This document shows positions 50,361-61,336 of a stretch of DNA of 64,000 nucleotides, in pieces (positions within the stretch are counted from its first letter, which is position 1; the number at the start of each line of letters is the position of its first letter). The stretch comes from Echiichthys vipera (taxonomy: Eukaryota; Chordata; Actinopteri; Perciformes; Trachinidae). The stretch is taken from the NCBI GenBank assembly GCA_963691815.1, contig OY829660.1, positions 27,902,172-27,966,171 of the forward strand, given 5' to 3'. A program made the position numbers and the translations under genes. The notes beneath the pieces are model-generated. The model made no database searches. It saw nothing but the letters and a program-made list of their open reading frames with translations, and was not told the DNA's origin.

Positions 50361-50526
50361 CTAGCATCAGACCAGACCACAGAGTGGCATGCGGCAGGAA
50401 GTATTTAGCCAACCAGGCAATACAAGTTGGTGCATGACAGTTGTTTTCTTCACCATCATGGTCAAGAGTTGCCCTGTCAATTATTTGTTGGAAGTAATTC
50501 TGGATAGGTTTGGCAATGACATCACA
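50361..50526 (-). pseudogene. Exon block A of the macro/Ulp1 locus
   Basis: The acceptor (minus strand TTTTTTTCAG) ends at 50527 and the donor GTAGTT starts at 50360. It encodes CDVIAKPIQNYFQQIIDRA, then NNCHAPTCIAWLAKYFLPHA and TLWSGLMLG. The mix of conserved Cys and Trp residues resembles N-terminal regions of transposon-like proteins in fish that end in LLLGDLGRH, but I cannot name the domain. Further upstream exons would be expected; an L2 insertion lies at 50764. Confidence 0.55.
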
Positions 50527-51517
50527 CTGAAAAAAAGTAAATTATTGCAATTTCATACAATTAATTAAATATATTCATGTAAACACCAAGGTCATTATTG
50601 TCCATGAAATCCATGCTGTCAACAGTGTGCACTATGACTAGAAGTAGAATTTTGTAAATTACCATGTACTACTCAGCAACAATTCTTTCTTCTCGAACTT
50701 CAAATGTTCACATTTGCTGCATAAGGACTTGGAGGTTGCTGTAGTGCTTTGAGACATTGTCTCAATTCAATTCAATTCAATTTTATTTATATTGCCAAAT
50801 CATAACAAAAGTTATCTCAGGACACTTTACAGAGTAGGCATAGACCCAACAATTCCCCCATAGAGTACGGTGGCAACGAAAACCTTCCCTATAACAGGCA
50901 GGAATGTCGGACAGACCCAGCTCTGTGGAGGACGGCCATCTGTCTTGACCGGTTGGGGAGAAAGAAAAGGAGAGAGAAAGAGAGAAACAGATACACAAAA
51001 CAAGATAGACAAAAGACAGAGAGACTGACACACTTCCAGATTTGCAAGCAGCGAGCGAGTAACAGTAACTATAACAATATCTATAGTAATGTGAACATGA
51101 CCCACATGTTATGGCAGTCTGCACAGCAGAACAGCAGGAACACGCACAACCAGGGTGACAGAACATGAAAATGATAATAATTATGTCAAACATGATCAAT
51201 GATGAGTAGGGGCAATAGCAGCTACGATACAGCGAGACATACCACTGATGGTGTTTTTATGGCTACAAATTTTATAATTTATAAGACTAGTGACAGAATA
51301 AATGACTAATAGTTATTGAAGTAGAAGGAAGCGTCATGCAGGACCACGGCAGCAGGCACCACCACGATCAGCAGAGACCTGCGAGATGACAAAAGCACAA
51401 ACAACTCCGGGGAAGAAGTTGAATTAATATCATGCATTGATGAGACATGAATGACATAGACAGAGAGGAGAGAAGCTCAGAGTGTTAGGAAAAGTAATAT
51501 CCCCCGGCAGACTAGGC

Positions 51518-53975
51518 TTATAGGAGCATCATTAAGCTGAACAAACGCAGCTTTAAGAATAACAATAGCAACATAGCTGAGGGCGCGTAAGCCCTAGCTG
51601 TAAGCTTTATCAAAAAGGAAAGTTTTAAGTTTACTCTTAAATATGGGGACAGTGTCTGCCTCCCGAATAACACTTGGGAGTTTGTTCCACAAGAGAGGAG
51701 CTTGGTAGCTGAAGGCTCTGCCTCCCCTTCTATTTTTGGAGACTCTAGGAACAACAAGTAGCCCTGCATTCTTAGAGCGCAGAGATCTAGTCGGGTGATA
51801 CGGTACTATGAGCTCTTTAAGATACGACGGAGCCTGACCAATAAGAGCTTTATAGGTAAGGAGAAGGATTTAAAATTCTATTCTAGATTTTACAGGTAGC
51901 CAGTGCAAAGAGGCTAATACTGGAAAAATATGTTATCTTCGATTTGTTTTTGTTAGTACACAAGCTGCAGCATTTTGGACCAACTGGAGACTCTTAACAG
52001 ACTTATTGGAGCAGCCTGATAATAAGGAGTTGCAGTAGTCCAGCCTAGAAGTAACAAATGCATGGACTAGTTATACAAAATGTTCCTAATGTTCCGAAGG
52101 ACATATCCTGATCAAAAATAACACCCAGATTCCTTACTGTGGTGCTGGAGGACAACATAACATCATCCAGAGTAACAATATCTTTAGTTATTGAGTTTCG
52201 GAGGCCTTCGGGGCCAAGTACGATGACAGTTTTATCTGAGTTTAACATCAGAAAATTGCAGGTCATCCAGCTTTTTATTTCCTTAATGCACATTTGAAGT
52301 TTATCTAACTGATCAGTGTCTTCTGGTTTGATCGATAAATATAATTGTGTATCATCAGCATAACAATGAAAATTTATGGAGTGCTTCCCTATAATACTTC
52401 CTAAGGGAAGCATATATAAGGAGAATAGAATCGGTCCAAGGACAGAACCCTGTGGGACTCCGTGACTAACTTTAGTGTGCATGGAGGATTTGTCGTTAAC
52501 ATGTACAAACTGAGATCTATCTGATAAATAAGACTTAAACCAGCTCAGTGCGGTTCCTTTAATGCAGATCAGATGGTCCAGTCTCTGTAGCAGGATGTGA
52601 TGGTCAATAGTGTCGAAGGCAGCACTAAGATCTAGTAAAACAAGCACAGAGACAAGTCTTTTGTCTGAAGCTATTAGAAGGTCGTTAGTCATTTTTACCA
52701 GTGCTGTCTCAGTGCTATGATTCACTCAAAATCCTGACTGGAAGTCCTCAAGTAACTCATTATGTAAAAAGTCGCACAACTGATTGGCGACTAATTTCTC
52801 AAGGATCTTAGAGAGAAAAGGAAGGTTAGATATAGGTCTATAATTGGCTAGTACCTCAGGATCAAGATGGGGGCTTTTTAAGAACAGGTTTAATTACAGC
52901 TACTTTAAAAGACTGTGGTACATAACCTGCTGATAAAGACATGTTAATCATATCTAGTACAGGAGTGCTAATTAAAGGTAACACTTCTTTAAGTTACCTA
53001 GTTGGAATAGAGTCTAGGAGACAAGTTGAAGGCTTTGATGCTGAAATAGTAGAGGTTAATTTGTTAAGGTTGACTGTAGAAAAGCAGATATTTGTTTTAG
53101 TTCACGGGTTTGTGAGTTATACCACGGAGCTAACTTCCTCTGTTTCATTATCTTCTTTTTTAACGGAGCAACAGAGTGTTATTCATAGTGAGCCTGCAAC
53201 ACTGTCAACAAAATGATCATTTTCAGAGAGACAAACATTGGTGTAGGAATCTGGAATATTAGGATAAGGCATTAAAGTAAATGCAGATGGAATCGCTTCC
53301 TTAAATTTAGTTACAGCACTATCAGATAAACATCTAGTGTAGAAACTTTTGCCCAGAGGTGAGTAGTCCTGTAATATGAATTCAAAAGTTATTAAATAAT
53401 GGTCTGATAAAATAGGATTCTGTGAAAAGACTATTAAGTCATTGATTTCCACACCATAAGCCAAAACAAGGTTGAGGGTGTGATTAAAACAGGCACAAGG
53501 TTTATGTACACTCTGACTAAAACCAATCGAATCTAATAGAGAGATAAACGCAATACTAAGGCTATTATTAAACGTCCACATGAATATTAAAATCTCCAAC
53601 AATAATTACTTTATCAGTTTTAAGGACTAAATTTGACAGAAACTCTGAGAATTCAGTTAGAAATTCAGAGTAAGGACCAGGAGCCCAATACACTATAACA
53701 AGTATAATTGGCTGCACAGTTTTCCAGGTTGAATGTGAAAGAACAGGACTTTCAAATGAATTATAACTAGTTTAGTTTTAGGGTTTATTAATAGGCCTGA
53801 GTCATAAATAGCTGCAACGCCTCCTCCTCGACCACTGCCTCGAGGAATATGAGTATTAATATGACTGGGAGGAGTGGATTCATTTAGGCTAACATATTCT
53901 TCAGGACACAGCCAGGTTTCAGTCAGACAGAGAACATCAATATGGTTATCTGATAACAAATCATTTATTAATACA
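51518..53975 (-). pseudogene. L2 ORF2: endonuclease and reverse transcriptase
   Basis: From 53959 downward: IDVLCLTETWLCPEEYVSL and GSGRGGGVAAIYDSGLLI (AP-like endonuclease), LSDHYLITFEFILQDYSP, then the reverse transcriptase (52725-52045) with VLVLLDLSAAFDTIDHHIL, SHGVPQGSVLGPILFSLYML and the intact catalytic box CYADDTQLYLSI. The C-terminus is readable to about 51518 (ALIGQAPSYLKELIVPYHPT; SYQAPLLWNKLPSVIREADT). Breaks near 53700, 53180, 52730 and 52090 make it non-functional. Confidence 0.85.
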
Positions 53976-54434
53976 GCAGTTTAAAAGTCCACATTTTATT
54001 TTCTGATTTTGTTGCATTATCGCAGATTTGGTGTTGATTTGTATCAAGTTTTTCTGTATAGCTCCTTTTCTGTTCATTTTTTATTTAATTAATGTAGATG
54101 ATCGTGGGGCACACAGCGTTTGTATGGGATACTGAGCTGTAAAGTGATCCACAGAGCGCGCGGAGAGTTGTGTAAGACTGCAGCTATGCTTGCTGTGTGC
54201 TTGTGGTAAGGGCAGCACAGAGAGGTGTATTAAACTTTGACTCTGAATCCTGATCCCAACACTGGGTTTTTGTCAGGAGGTGGTGGAGGTGCAGGACTCG
54301 ATAGTCAGGTCAATGTTTGCGGATAAAAGTCTTGAACCTTCCTGGTTAGGGTGCAGGCCGTCGTGTCTAAAAAGCTTGGGTCTTCTAAAAAAAGTCGTGA
54401 AGTTGTCCACAAATGGAATGCTCTTCCCCAGGCA

Positions 54435-55162
54435 TTATCCTTTAAGCCACAGGTGCAGCTGGCTGTACATGACGTCACCAAAACGGGGCAGGGGAAGCGG
54501 GCCGGAGATGATCACACGCTTCCCTATGTTTAGCAGGTGGTCCACCATGGACCTGAAGTCCTGCTTGAGGACCTCGGACTGGCGTTTCTTTAAGTCGGTG
54601 GTGCCGGCTTGCAGCACCAGCGTGGAGGCCGACCTGTGTTGTGAACACAGCTGGAGGGCGGAGCACTCAACATCCCTGACGCGGGCTCCAGGGTAGCAGA
54701 AAGTCTGGCCCGCAGCGCACCCTCACGTGCCTGACCATCGAGGTTCCGACAACCAGCACGGGGGAATGCGCTGCCTCGTGGCTGCTCCTAACCGGGGCGG
54801 AGCAGGGGGTTGGTTTGGGCGAGCGGACCCCGGCTCCTGGGTCGGCGAGAGCCACGACCGACTCTGTGGGCGGATCCCGGAGACGAGCTGGAGCGTGCAC
54901 CGAGCGGGGGAAAATCCTGCAGGTTAAGGACGTCAAACCTGTTATCCAGTGGTAGATCCGGAGGCGGAGGAGGGAGAGATGGGCGAGCCCCAGTTCCCCT
55001 GTTCACCCTTGACCAGGGTTCTCTCGGCTTGAGTGGAGTTGAGCTCACCAGACCCGGGGCTGCCGCTCCGTTTTCCCTGGTGGAGCACTGCCTGGGAGAA
55101 GGCAGGAGGTGGAGGGTGCCGATTACTTGGGCCACCCTATTTTTTAGTAGAGGCTGGCTCAT
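54435..55162 (-). pseudogene. L2 ORF1 with SGNH-esterase-like domain
   Basis: The N-terminal frame from 55162 contains PPPDLPLDNRFDVLNLQDFP, a signature of fish L2 ORF1. The next pieces show VLVVGTSMVRHVRV, an SGNH block I-like segment with the nucleophile Ser, then VLQAGTTDLKKRQSEVLKQD and VIISGPLPLPRFGDVMYSQL. ORF1 proteins of some zebrafish L2 elements are known esterases. The frame is broken at least twice (near 54790 and 54667). Confidence 0.7.
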
Positions 55163-55272
55163 TCATCTTTGTGTAATATTAAATAAACAGACATATGGTA
55201 AACAAACACTTAACACATTAATATAAATGCAACAAACAAAACACACAATAAACTAACTAAAGCTAACAGCAA

Positions 55273-55273
<1 letters not shown>

Positions 55274-55359
<86 letters not shown>
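55274..55359. repeat. (GT)n microsatellite
   Basis: About 43 uninterrupted GT units. The antisense frame across it is low-complexity and not a gene. Confidence 0.97.
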
Positions 55360-55363
<4 letters not shown>

Positions 55364-56619
55364 AAAGAGGAGAGGGAGAAGGTGTGAACATTTACGTTAC
55401 ACACAGGCCAGCGGGCTGAAATCTCAGTTCTTATTCAGGTTATGACAAACTTACAGTTCTATCTAGCCGTTCATACAGTCTTATAACATGTAGTAATGCC
55501 CAGTTACTGATTAGTTACCAGTCCATGAGATGAGAGATGTTTTGCGTTGCTTGATGCCAGTTGCTGGTTGAAGAAAGGAAGCTGGTTGAAGAAAGTATCT
55601 TGTCTTAGTTGTTGCTCTTAGGCAAAAGAGGACTCAGATCGCTCTTTGTTCTGCTCAGTTGAGTGGATAACCGGTTGTTTAACCTTTTCCAGTGATCCTA
55701 CTCAATACAGGCCATTTTCATAGCCGAGGGACGGCGAGCAGCTAGTCCCTGGATCCAGCAGGTGCGCGTGGAATTGAGTGGAGATTCAAAGAGAGAGATC
55801 CGGGAGAGAGAGAAAGTGCAGGGAGTGTCCTACAGTTTCATAGACACTGGTGATGTCATCACCAGAGGTCAGGTCAGCCAATGAACAGTTTGGGGGTCCC
55901 TTGAATAATTCACACCTGGGTGTGACCTGTTGTGGGGGAAGGTCGCTGAGGCCTTTGTTTGTGACCATGCCTCAGCGACAGGCTTTGGGCCTAGTTCTCA
56001 AAATCAAACTGAAAGTTCGAGTTAATCCAGAAATGAACAATCATCTTTGGGGTGCCGGTTGCACCTACATATCCCCTCGATCTCTTTGAGACTGCACCCG
56101 ATGTGCGGTTTTAAGGTCATCTTCCACAGTCCATAGATGTACATAGTTCATTTGTCAGTTCATTTAGTGTCTGCAACATTTTGGGCAGTTATTTCACCAA
56201 CTGGGAATCGACTAAAGACTACTAATATCTCGGCTAGGCAAGATCAAGAGTCTAAACATGACAATGGCACTATACGAAATACATAATAAACATTGTTTCT
56301 CAGCTACTCTTCAGGTAAGTGAGAACAGAAGTGTAAGTTATGTAAATGTCTTAGGGTGAGATACAGATCTGATGCAGCTGTCAGTTGCATGAGGACAGGC
56401 GTATGACTGGTCTGTCAATCATGAGATGTGTCCTAAACTAGTGTTTACCAGTGAGCTTATTACAAAATACAAGGACCTGATCCAAGAGTATTTGCAAAGT
56501 TTGTACAAGGTGTTAAGTCCAATTACAATTTGGGTCTTATTGAGTTTGCTGCGGATGCTAACAAATCAAAGTTTACCAATTTAACTGTTAGAAAGATAAG
56601 GCCTCTGAGCTTGCATTAA
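55360..56619. other. No gene; possibly internal part of the adjacent LTR element
   Basis: No protein motif was recognised on either strand. The orientation and position suggest it may include degraded sequence downstream of the minus-strand gag, but no protease or reverse transcriptase is visible. Confidence 0.35.
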
Positions 56620-57596
56620 TCTTACTATCAGTACAGACGGACTGTTACCTACAGAACCGAGAGGAGCGGACTCTGGAGCTCTGTTGTTTGAAGTTCTTCT
56701 TCACTTGTGGCTCAGGGCAGTAACACTGCCTGTAGCTGTGTACAGAAAGACACTCAGAGGCGCTGTCACTGTCGGATTCTGAGCTGCGATCAGAGATGCT
56801 GTGGGCATCATCTGAGCAGTGGTTTGGCAGGTCATTATGCTGTGCCAGAATCTCAGAATATGGCCTTCTACAGCTCCTGCTGTGGGCATGACTATCCTGT
56901 GGCAGCTGGCGGACATCGCGTTTACGCTCTGCGTCCCTATGCTGTCTTTTGTCCCCCCCCTTTCGATCTGTTCTGAGGGTGGGGTTCTGAGACAGAAGGT
57001 CTGTGCGACCTCATGGTGTTTGAGCTGCTGGAAGCAGATGTTGTTCCACTTGCTTTGCAATTGACAACAGTTTCCCAAGCCCCCTTTGCTATTTTCCTAA
57101 CCTCGTTAAGAGAGGTTAACTTTTCTTGTCTCAAGAATAACGTGCATACGTATACAAGGATGAAGATTATGCAAGTACAGGGACTTAAAAGTTGGGTTCA
57201 CTTCTAAGCCTGGTGCATTCTTTCCTTGAAAGTATACGTGTCTCAAACGTCTATAGTAGTCTCTGGGACTCTCTTGATGGGAATGTTTAATTTGACTAGC
57301 TGCAACCAAAGAAGTGATTTCGTCTGCAGTAGAAGCGAATTCTCCTGTCAGTGCATGACGGAGCTCATTGTAGTCATTTCTGACTCTGGCAGGTTGAGAC
57401 TGTATAACTTTGTGGACAGCTTTTGAGCTGGTTTTCCACACAAGTTTAACTTTTTCTCTCTGTGTTGCATTGGGCAGGTCAATTAGATTTTCATCTAATT
57501 CCCTAAAATGGTCCTCAATGTTATGATCGCAGTTGTCTGGATCAAACATGTCCATATCTTTAGCTAGAAGCTCAAGCTCTTCAAGGCGGGGACAAT
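56620..57596 (-). pseudogene. LTR-element gag, C-terminal half
   Basis: The minus strand from 57596 encodes CPRLEELELLAKDMDMFDP, DHNIEDHFRELDENL, LRHALTGEFASTADEITSLV, SPRDYYRRLRHVYFQGKNAP and LYLHNLHPCIRMHVILETRK, a capsid-like helical protein with the C-terminal-domain pattern YYRRLR...F..LYL. It ends in a Ser/Arg/Gly-rich stretch near 56950. Another frame continues with acidic and Ser-rich sequence to about 56640. It is the second half of the gag begun at 58760-59315. Confidence 0.65.
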
Positions 57597-57852
57597 GGGC
57601 CTCATTTATCAATCTTGCCTGAAAACGGGCGCAGATCTGAGCGCAGAATTGTTCGTATGACAGGACCCACGTGTGATTTATGAAACATTTGTATCCGACC
57701 AATCTCAGCGTACGGATGAGCGGGCCTTGATAAATGCGGCGGATCAATTCGATTGTCATTAACATGTTACGCCCTTAATTAATCCTGGTTCGGAGGCCTC
57801 GCCCACTGAGAGACGAAACACTTGTAAGAAAAGAAACTTTTCCGACACCTAG

Positions 57853-58137
57853 ATGGAGCAAAATAAAGATGTGCTTTTTGGCAGTCTTAAGAGTGGAATA
57901 AAAGGGGCCCATAAAAACGCTGTATGGAAAAGAATAACGGAGGCAGTCAACCCGAAGCAGCGCTCCACTGAGACCTGTGTGCACGTGTGCGCACTGTTGG
58001 ACAGGTGTTGTGCCGTATTCAGCATCCCTGCCGTGAAATGCACCCCCTCGCATTATAGCTTATATTCTGGATCAGAAGTTTGCACCTATAGGAGTAGCTT
58101 ATATACAGGTAACCACATTAAAAGCACACACTTTTGA
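57853..58137 (+). pseudogene. Harbinger Myb/SANT-like ORF, N-terminal part
   Basis: The frame begins MEQNKDVLFGSLKSGIKGA and continues HKNAVWKRITEAVN, the first helices of the Myb/SANT-like DNA-binding domain carried by Harbinger accessory proteins. After about residue 35 the sequence no longer matches the family, so the rest is deleted or frameshifted. Confidence 0.65.
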
Positions 58138-58195
58138 ACCTATTAATTGCAAGAAAAACTGGTATTATATGTAGGAAACGCTAAGTCAAATACAT

Positions 58196-58500
58196 TCAAC
58201 TTGCTGAAAAGATCCATTTATTTAATTTTGTAAATATGGCTGCAGACAAGCGGGGGGGGCTCCCTGTCTGGGTCGCGGGGGGCTTGAGCCGAGCTGTTGT
58301 GAAATATAAAAGAATCGTGCGTGCGTGTGTCCCCCCGGCCACCACGTTTAAAAGCGATAGCTTGGCATCACAAATTACCTGTACATTTATCGAGTGGTAG
58401 TTTTGGCGATTGATGAATGCGTAATCATTCATGGATGGTGCCTTCAGACGCACGAGTACAATCAATCGCTCCAACCACAATTTTTATTTTTTTTATTCGT
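58196..58500 (-). pseudogene. HARBI1-like nuclease fragment
   Basis: The minus strand encodes VRLKAPSMNDYAFINRQNYH and SINVQVICDAKLSLLNVVAG, preceded in another frame by VGAIDCTRA. This is the first part of the Harbinger DDE nuclease, with its catalytic Asp in AIDCT. The rest of the catalytic domain is lost. Confidence 0.8.
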
Positions 58501-58759
58501 TTTAAGAATCCGTTTTGATCTGTTCTTAATATGTGACTGCTTATGCTTAATGACAGCTGAGGTTTGTTAATTATTTTCAGCCAGATTTTGCTGTGCTGCA
58601 CCGCAAATACACAGGCTGAAATTTGCGTACACGACCTCAGACCAGACATGAGATTTGATCCCGCTCACGTCCAAATTGGTAAATGCAGAAGTTTGCCAGG
58701 AAATGGTCGTACGCACGTTTTTCTGCCGTACGTTCGTTTGATAAATGAGGGCCATTGTG

Positions 58760-59315
58760 AGGTCACCGTTTATGAAGGCAAGACTATGCTAGCTCTGTCA
58801 TCACTCTCAAAGTGATTCAGTGAGGAGGTAGAGCAGGACTGAACTTCCCTGGTCTCCTCTGGAGAGGGCGTTAATCTCTCATTGAGGGAGAAATTTGAAT
58901 TTAGAAAAGCCAGAATTAGCAAAGCTGAATGACTTTGGGGGGCAAGAGCTTCCGATCTAAGCCCTAACAATTCCTTTTTGTGGGAGAAGAGCTGTGACAC
59001 TGCTGAGTGCAAATCTTCTAAATAACGCAGGGCTTTGATTTGCTATCTGAACTCCACTAATGAGACTAGCATTTTAGCCTTAAGGGATTCTATCTCCTTT
59101 TCTAATGCTGTTTTGCTCTGACAGACAATGTTAGTTTGCCGGTGAAAGTTCAGGAGCAAACATCTCAACACTGACCCTTTAGATGTGTCGCTGAGAAGTG
59201 ATTCTATTTCTTTACTGCACTCACTTAAGTTCAATCTGTTAATGAACTCAGGGTAGCCAGGTTTAAGGCTCTGTGCTAGGGAAGAAACTAAATTCTCTAT
59301 ACGTGGGTTCTCCAT
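58760..59315 (-). pseudogene. LTR-element gag, N-terminal half
   Basis: The frame starts with ATG at 59315 (MENPRIENLVSSLAQSLKPG) and includes a heptad-like stretch (TALEKEIESLKAKMLVSLVE). After a stop near 59043 a second piece (LHSAVSQLFSHKKELLGLRS) runs to about 58770. The Harbinger insertion separates it from the C-terminal half. The family of this LTR element is not identified. Confidence 0.55.
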
Positions 59316-60101
59316 TGTTTTAAAATGGAAAGTAAGATTAAAACTTGTTGTCTAGTACAACAATGCAATTGTTTTGGCTCTGGTGTTGCTTGGCAGACAC
59401 CTTGTGATGTGACTTGGGCAGTACACTAGCCGAAAACAGTTCCTCTGGTCTACACTATGTGGGTAGCTTGCTTGCTGCACGGGGAGGGGCAACTACAGCA
59501 CCATGTGATTCTGGGACTAGAATTTACACTAACTGAGATGCAGGGCAGTCAGTCATGGAATTATATCTGTAAAGTACTACGCAAGCTGAGACAAATGGAA
59601 GAAACAGCTGGGCATGTAACTATTTCACAGGGCTGGTAGCACACTGTGGCTCTATCTCCACTCAGGTTGAAATGCAAGGCAGTTCCAACAGTTCAAGCTC
59701 TCTGGTTCATAGGGCCGGAGTCAGGCTATGAGTTAAGGGGAAGGAGCACTTAATTTAACAACAACTTATGACAAGACTCATTAGATTGCATTGAATATGT
59801 GATATTCAAATGCTAAACCAAACTTGAATAGCTAGCCGCAATAGCAAAATCTTAAGGGTAACTATCAGGCTTACAGAGGTTATCAATATTCTCAAATCGC
59901 TTAGCTAAATTTGGAGAAATAATCAAATAACACCACTTTATACTTGTTTGTAAGTACAGCTGGATGTCTCCTCCTGTGGAAGACAAGTGGGGTTCAATGG
60001 AACGACTTTGGAAATTTTGGATGAAAAATCCAAATGTCCAAAAATATGCATATATAAATATCACACAATTATGAATTATTGCCAACAGCCAACATAACTA
60101 A
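59316..60101 (-). other. Leader region of the LTR element; no gene
   Basis: This lies between the primer-binding site and the gag start. No frame or RNA gene is recognisable; the sequence is ordinary A/T-rich leader. Confidence 0.4.
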
Positions 60102-60119
60102 CCCTCACATGGGCACCAA
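60102..60119 (-). promoter_or_regulatory. Primer-binding-site-like sequence of the LTR element
   Basis: The minus strand reads TTGGTGCCCATGTGAGGG immediately after the LTR end, the expected place for a primer-binding site starting TGG. The matching tRNA was not determined. Confidence 0.5.
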
Positions 60120-60268
60120 TGTAGGTACTTACATTTAATTGGTTCTCCGTGTGAAGTTTTAATAAATTAAAGTGATTAATTTTTAGTAATTTTTCTTTAT
60201 TAGTTTTCTTTATCAAATATTTCATTTGATAGTCACACTTTTGATCCAATTGACCTAAAGTACCTACA
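60120..60268 (-). mobile_element. Short LTR (149 bp)
   Basis: On the minus strand it starts TGTAGGTACTT (60268) and ends AAGTACCTACA (60120), an 11-base terminal inverted repeat with TG...CA ends. It is A/T-rich with AATAAAG near 60200. It is inserted in a Gypsy integrase gene at 60269. The partner 3' LTR was not found in the window. Confidence 0.7.
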
Positions 60269-60269
60269 A

Positions 60270-60932
60270 GTCTATAAATCCTGGTTGGCCCTCTCCGTCT
60301 TCGGGTAGTAACCCGAGGACAGGCTGACACTGGCCCCCAAAGCCTGGCAGAAGACCCTCTAGACCCGGGACGTGAACTGAGGAACCCGGTCCAAGACGAT
60401 GTCCAGAGTAATACCATGGAGACGAAAGACATGGTCCACCAGGAGGGTTGTCGTCTCCATAGCAGACGGCAGTTTAGGATGGGAGACAAAGTGGACCATC
60501 TTAGAAAAGCGGTCAACGATAGTCATATTGGTGTCTTTACCTTGGGAGGCTGGCAGACTGGTAACAAAGTCCAAAGTGATGTGCGACCAAGGACGACCAG
60601 GCACGGGAAGAGGACGGAGAAGACCCGCTGGTGGACGATGAGAGGCCTTGCCTCTAGCGCAGACGGTACAGGCCTGGACAAACTCCCAGGTGTCCTTAGT
60701 CATAGACTTCCACCAGAAGTGACGGTAAAGAAGGGGGAGCGTCCTGGTGTCTCCAGGATGGCAGGCAAGACGAGTGGAGTGTCCCCACTGGAGCACCTGG
60801 GAGTGAACACCACCAGGGTCAGGGTCAGGGTCAGTGCGTAGTGCTTGTCTCACTGTTGTTTCTAACTCCCAGGTGAGGGTGGCCACCACGCAGGAGGGAG
60901 GTAGGATGTGGTCCAAAGAAGTCTCCTCCTCT
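60270..60932 (-). pseudogene. Gypsy pol fragment (integrase)
   Basis: The minus strand from 60932 encodes EEETSLDHILPPSCVVATLT, LQWGHSTRLACHPGDTRTLP, CTVCARGKASHRPPAGLL, the catalytic LDFVTSLP, VDRFSKMVHFVSHPKLPSAM and LDRVPQFTSRV. A stop at the end of that frame, in the region matching VWRAFCQ, is followed by another frame that ends at RANQDL where the 149-bp LTR begins. It belongs to the same sushi-type family as 42905-45065. It is cut on its N-terminal side by a retroviral-type LTR. Confidence 0.82.
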
Positions 60933-61316
60933 TGTGGAAGAAAACATGATTGAGAAAGTGAAAAACAGGACGAGGTCACCGTGTACTTGGGACATAGGCT
61001 TGATAAGCACACATTCTGTTTAGAAAATAATAGAACTGTATTTGGACGTCTGGACACAAAGTAGACTCTACTGATTGTAAATGTATGTAGTGTGTATTGG
61101 AAAGACTTGATGGGGCATGTAAAGGTTGTCAGCACACGAACATCAGTATAAGACGGGAAGTTCTGTTAAGAGACAGTTGGAATTTAGGAATTTTGTATCT
61201 TGGAACTCTGATGTGTTTTAAAATTTGATTCAATAAATTCCCCTCGATGGCTGTGAGACCTCTCTTCTGACTCCTTCTTGTAGACCTTTCTATTTTTATA
61301 ATACATTGTTCTACCA
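60933..61316 (+). mobile_element. Endogenous-retrovirus-type LTR
   Basis: The segment starts TGTGGAAG and ends TTCTACCA (TG...CA, about 384 bases). It has a TATA-like TATAAG at 61147 and a poly(A) signal AATAAA at 61232-61237, so U3, R and U5 can be placed. It interrupts the Gypsy integrase at its left edge. The primer site directly downstream supports a 5' LTR. Confidence 0.7.
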
Positions 61317-61321
61317 TAAAT

Positions 61322-61336
61322 TGGTGACCCCGGACG
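61322..61336 (+). promoter_or_regulatory. Primer-binding site, tRNA-Trp-like
   Basis: TGGTGACCCCGGACG starts five bases after the LTR. The first 11 bases equal the complement of the tRNA-Trp 3' end (TGGTGACCCCG), then one extra G precedes ACG. Leader sequence follows to about 61640 with a splice-donor-like AAGGTAGG at 61414-61421. No gag, pol or env is seen before the (CA)n tract. Confidence 0.6.

Larger units (their letters stand above)
47160..50526 (-). pseudogene. Multi-exon gene with macro domain and Ulp1-like peptidase (probable pseudogene)
   Basis: At least six exon-like blocks with consensus splice signals run on the minus strand: 50361-50526, 50169-50250, 49907-50067, 49683-49745, 48079-48759 (macro domain) and 47160-47941 (Ulp1-like peptidase and Cys-rich tail). 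Domain order is a helical N-terminal part, a basic linker, a macro domain and a cysteine peptidase. The set does not join cleanly. Blocks two and three meet out of frame, the macro exon has an in-frame TAG at 48121-48123 before its donor, and the peptidase has a TGA and two frame changes. It is therefore probably a decaying gene, or a mobile-element gene, rather than an active host gene. The macro part resembles PARP9/14-type domains. I do not know a named gene with this architecture. Confidence 0.6.
50764..55165 (-). mobile_element. L2-type LINE, nearly full length but broken
   Basis: The 3' tail is (AATTG)n, seen as CAATTCAATTCAATTCAATT at 50764 on the plus strand. A 3' UTR, ORF2 (reverse transcriptase and endonuclease) and ORF1 follow on the minus strand. 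It shares all landmarks with the plus-strand copy at 27125-30470 and keeps parts deleted there. Frameshifts and stops occur in both ORFs. Confidence 0.88.
57597..58753. mobile_element. PIF/Harbinger element, internally deleted, inside gag
   Basis: The left terminal repeat GGGCCTCATTTATCAA (57597-57612) mirrors the right end, whose reverse complement is GGCCCTCATTTATCAAA (58753-58737). Subterminal ACGTACGG/GTACGCACG motifs are also present. The element keeps a Myb-like ORF on the plus strand and a nuclease fragment on the minus strand. The bases CAATG and CATTG outside make the inverted repeat appear longer; the 3-bp target duplication is not resolved. Confidence 0.85.

Noticed and set aside
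47160..50526. Intact host gene combining macro and Ulp1 domains
   Set aside because: The in-frame TAG at 48121, a TGA and frame breaks in the peptidase, and the out-of-phase joint between blocks B and C argue against an intact gene, though assembly errors cannot be excluded.
55210..55404. 64-residue frame of alternating Thr-His
   Set aside because: It is the translation of the (GT)n microsatellite.
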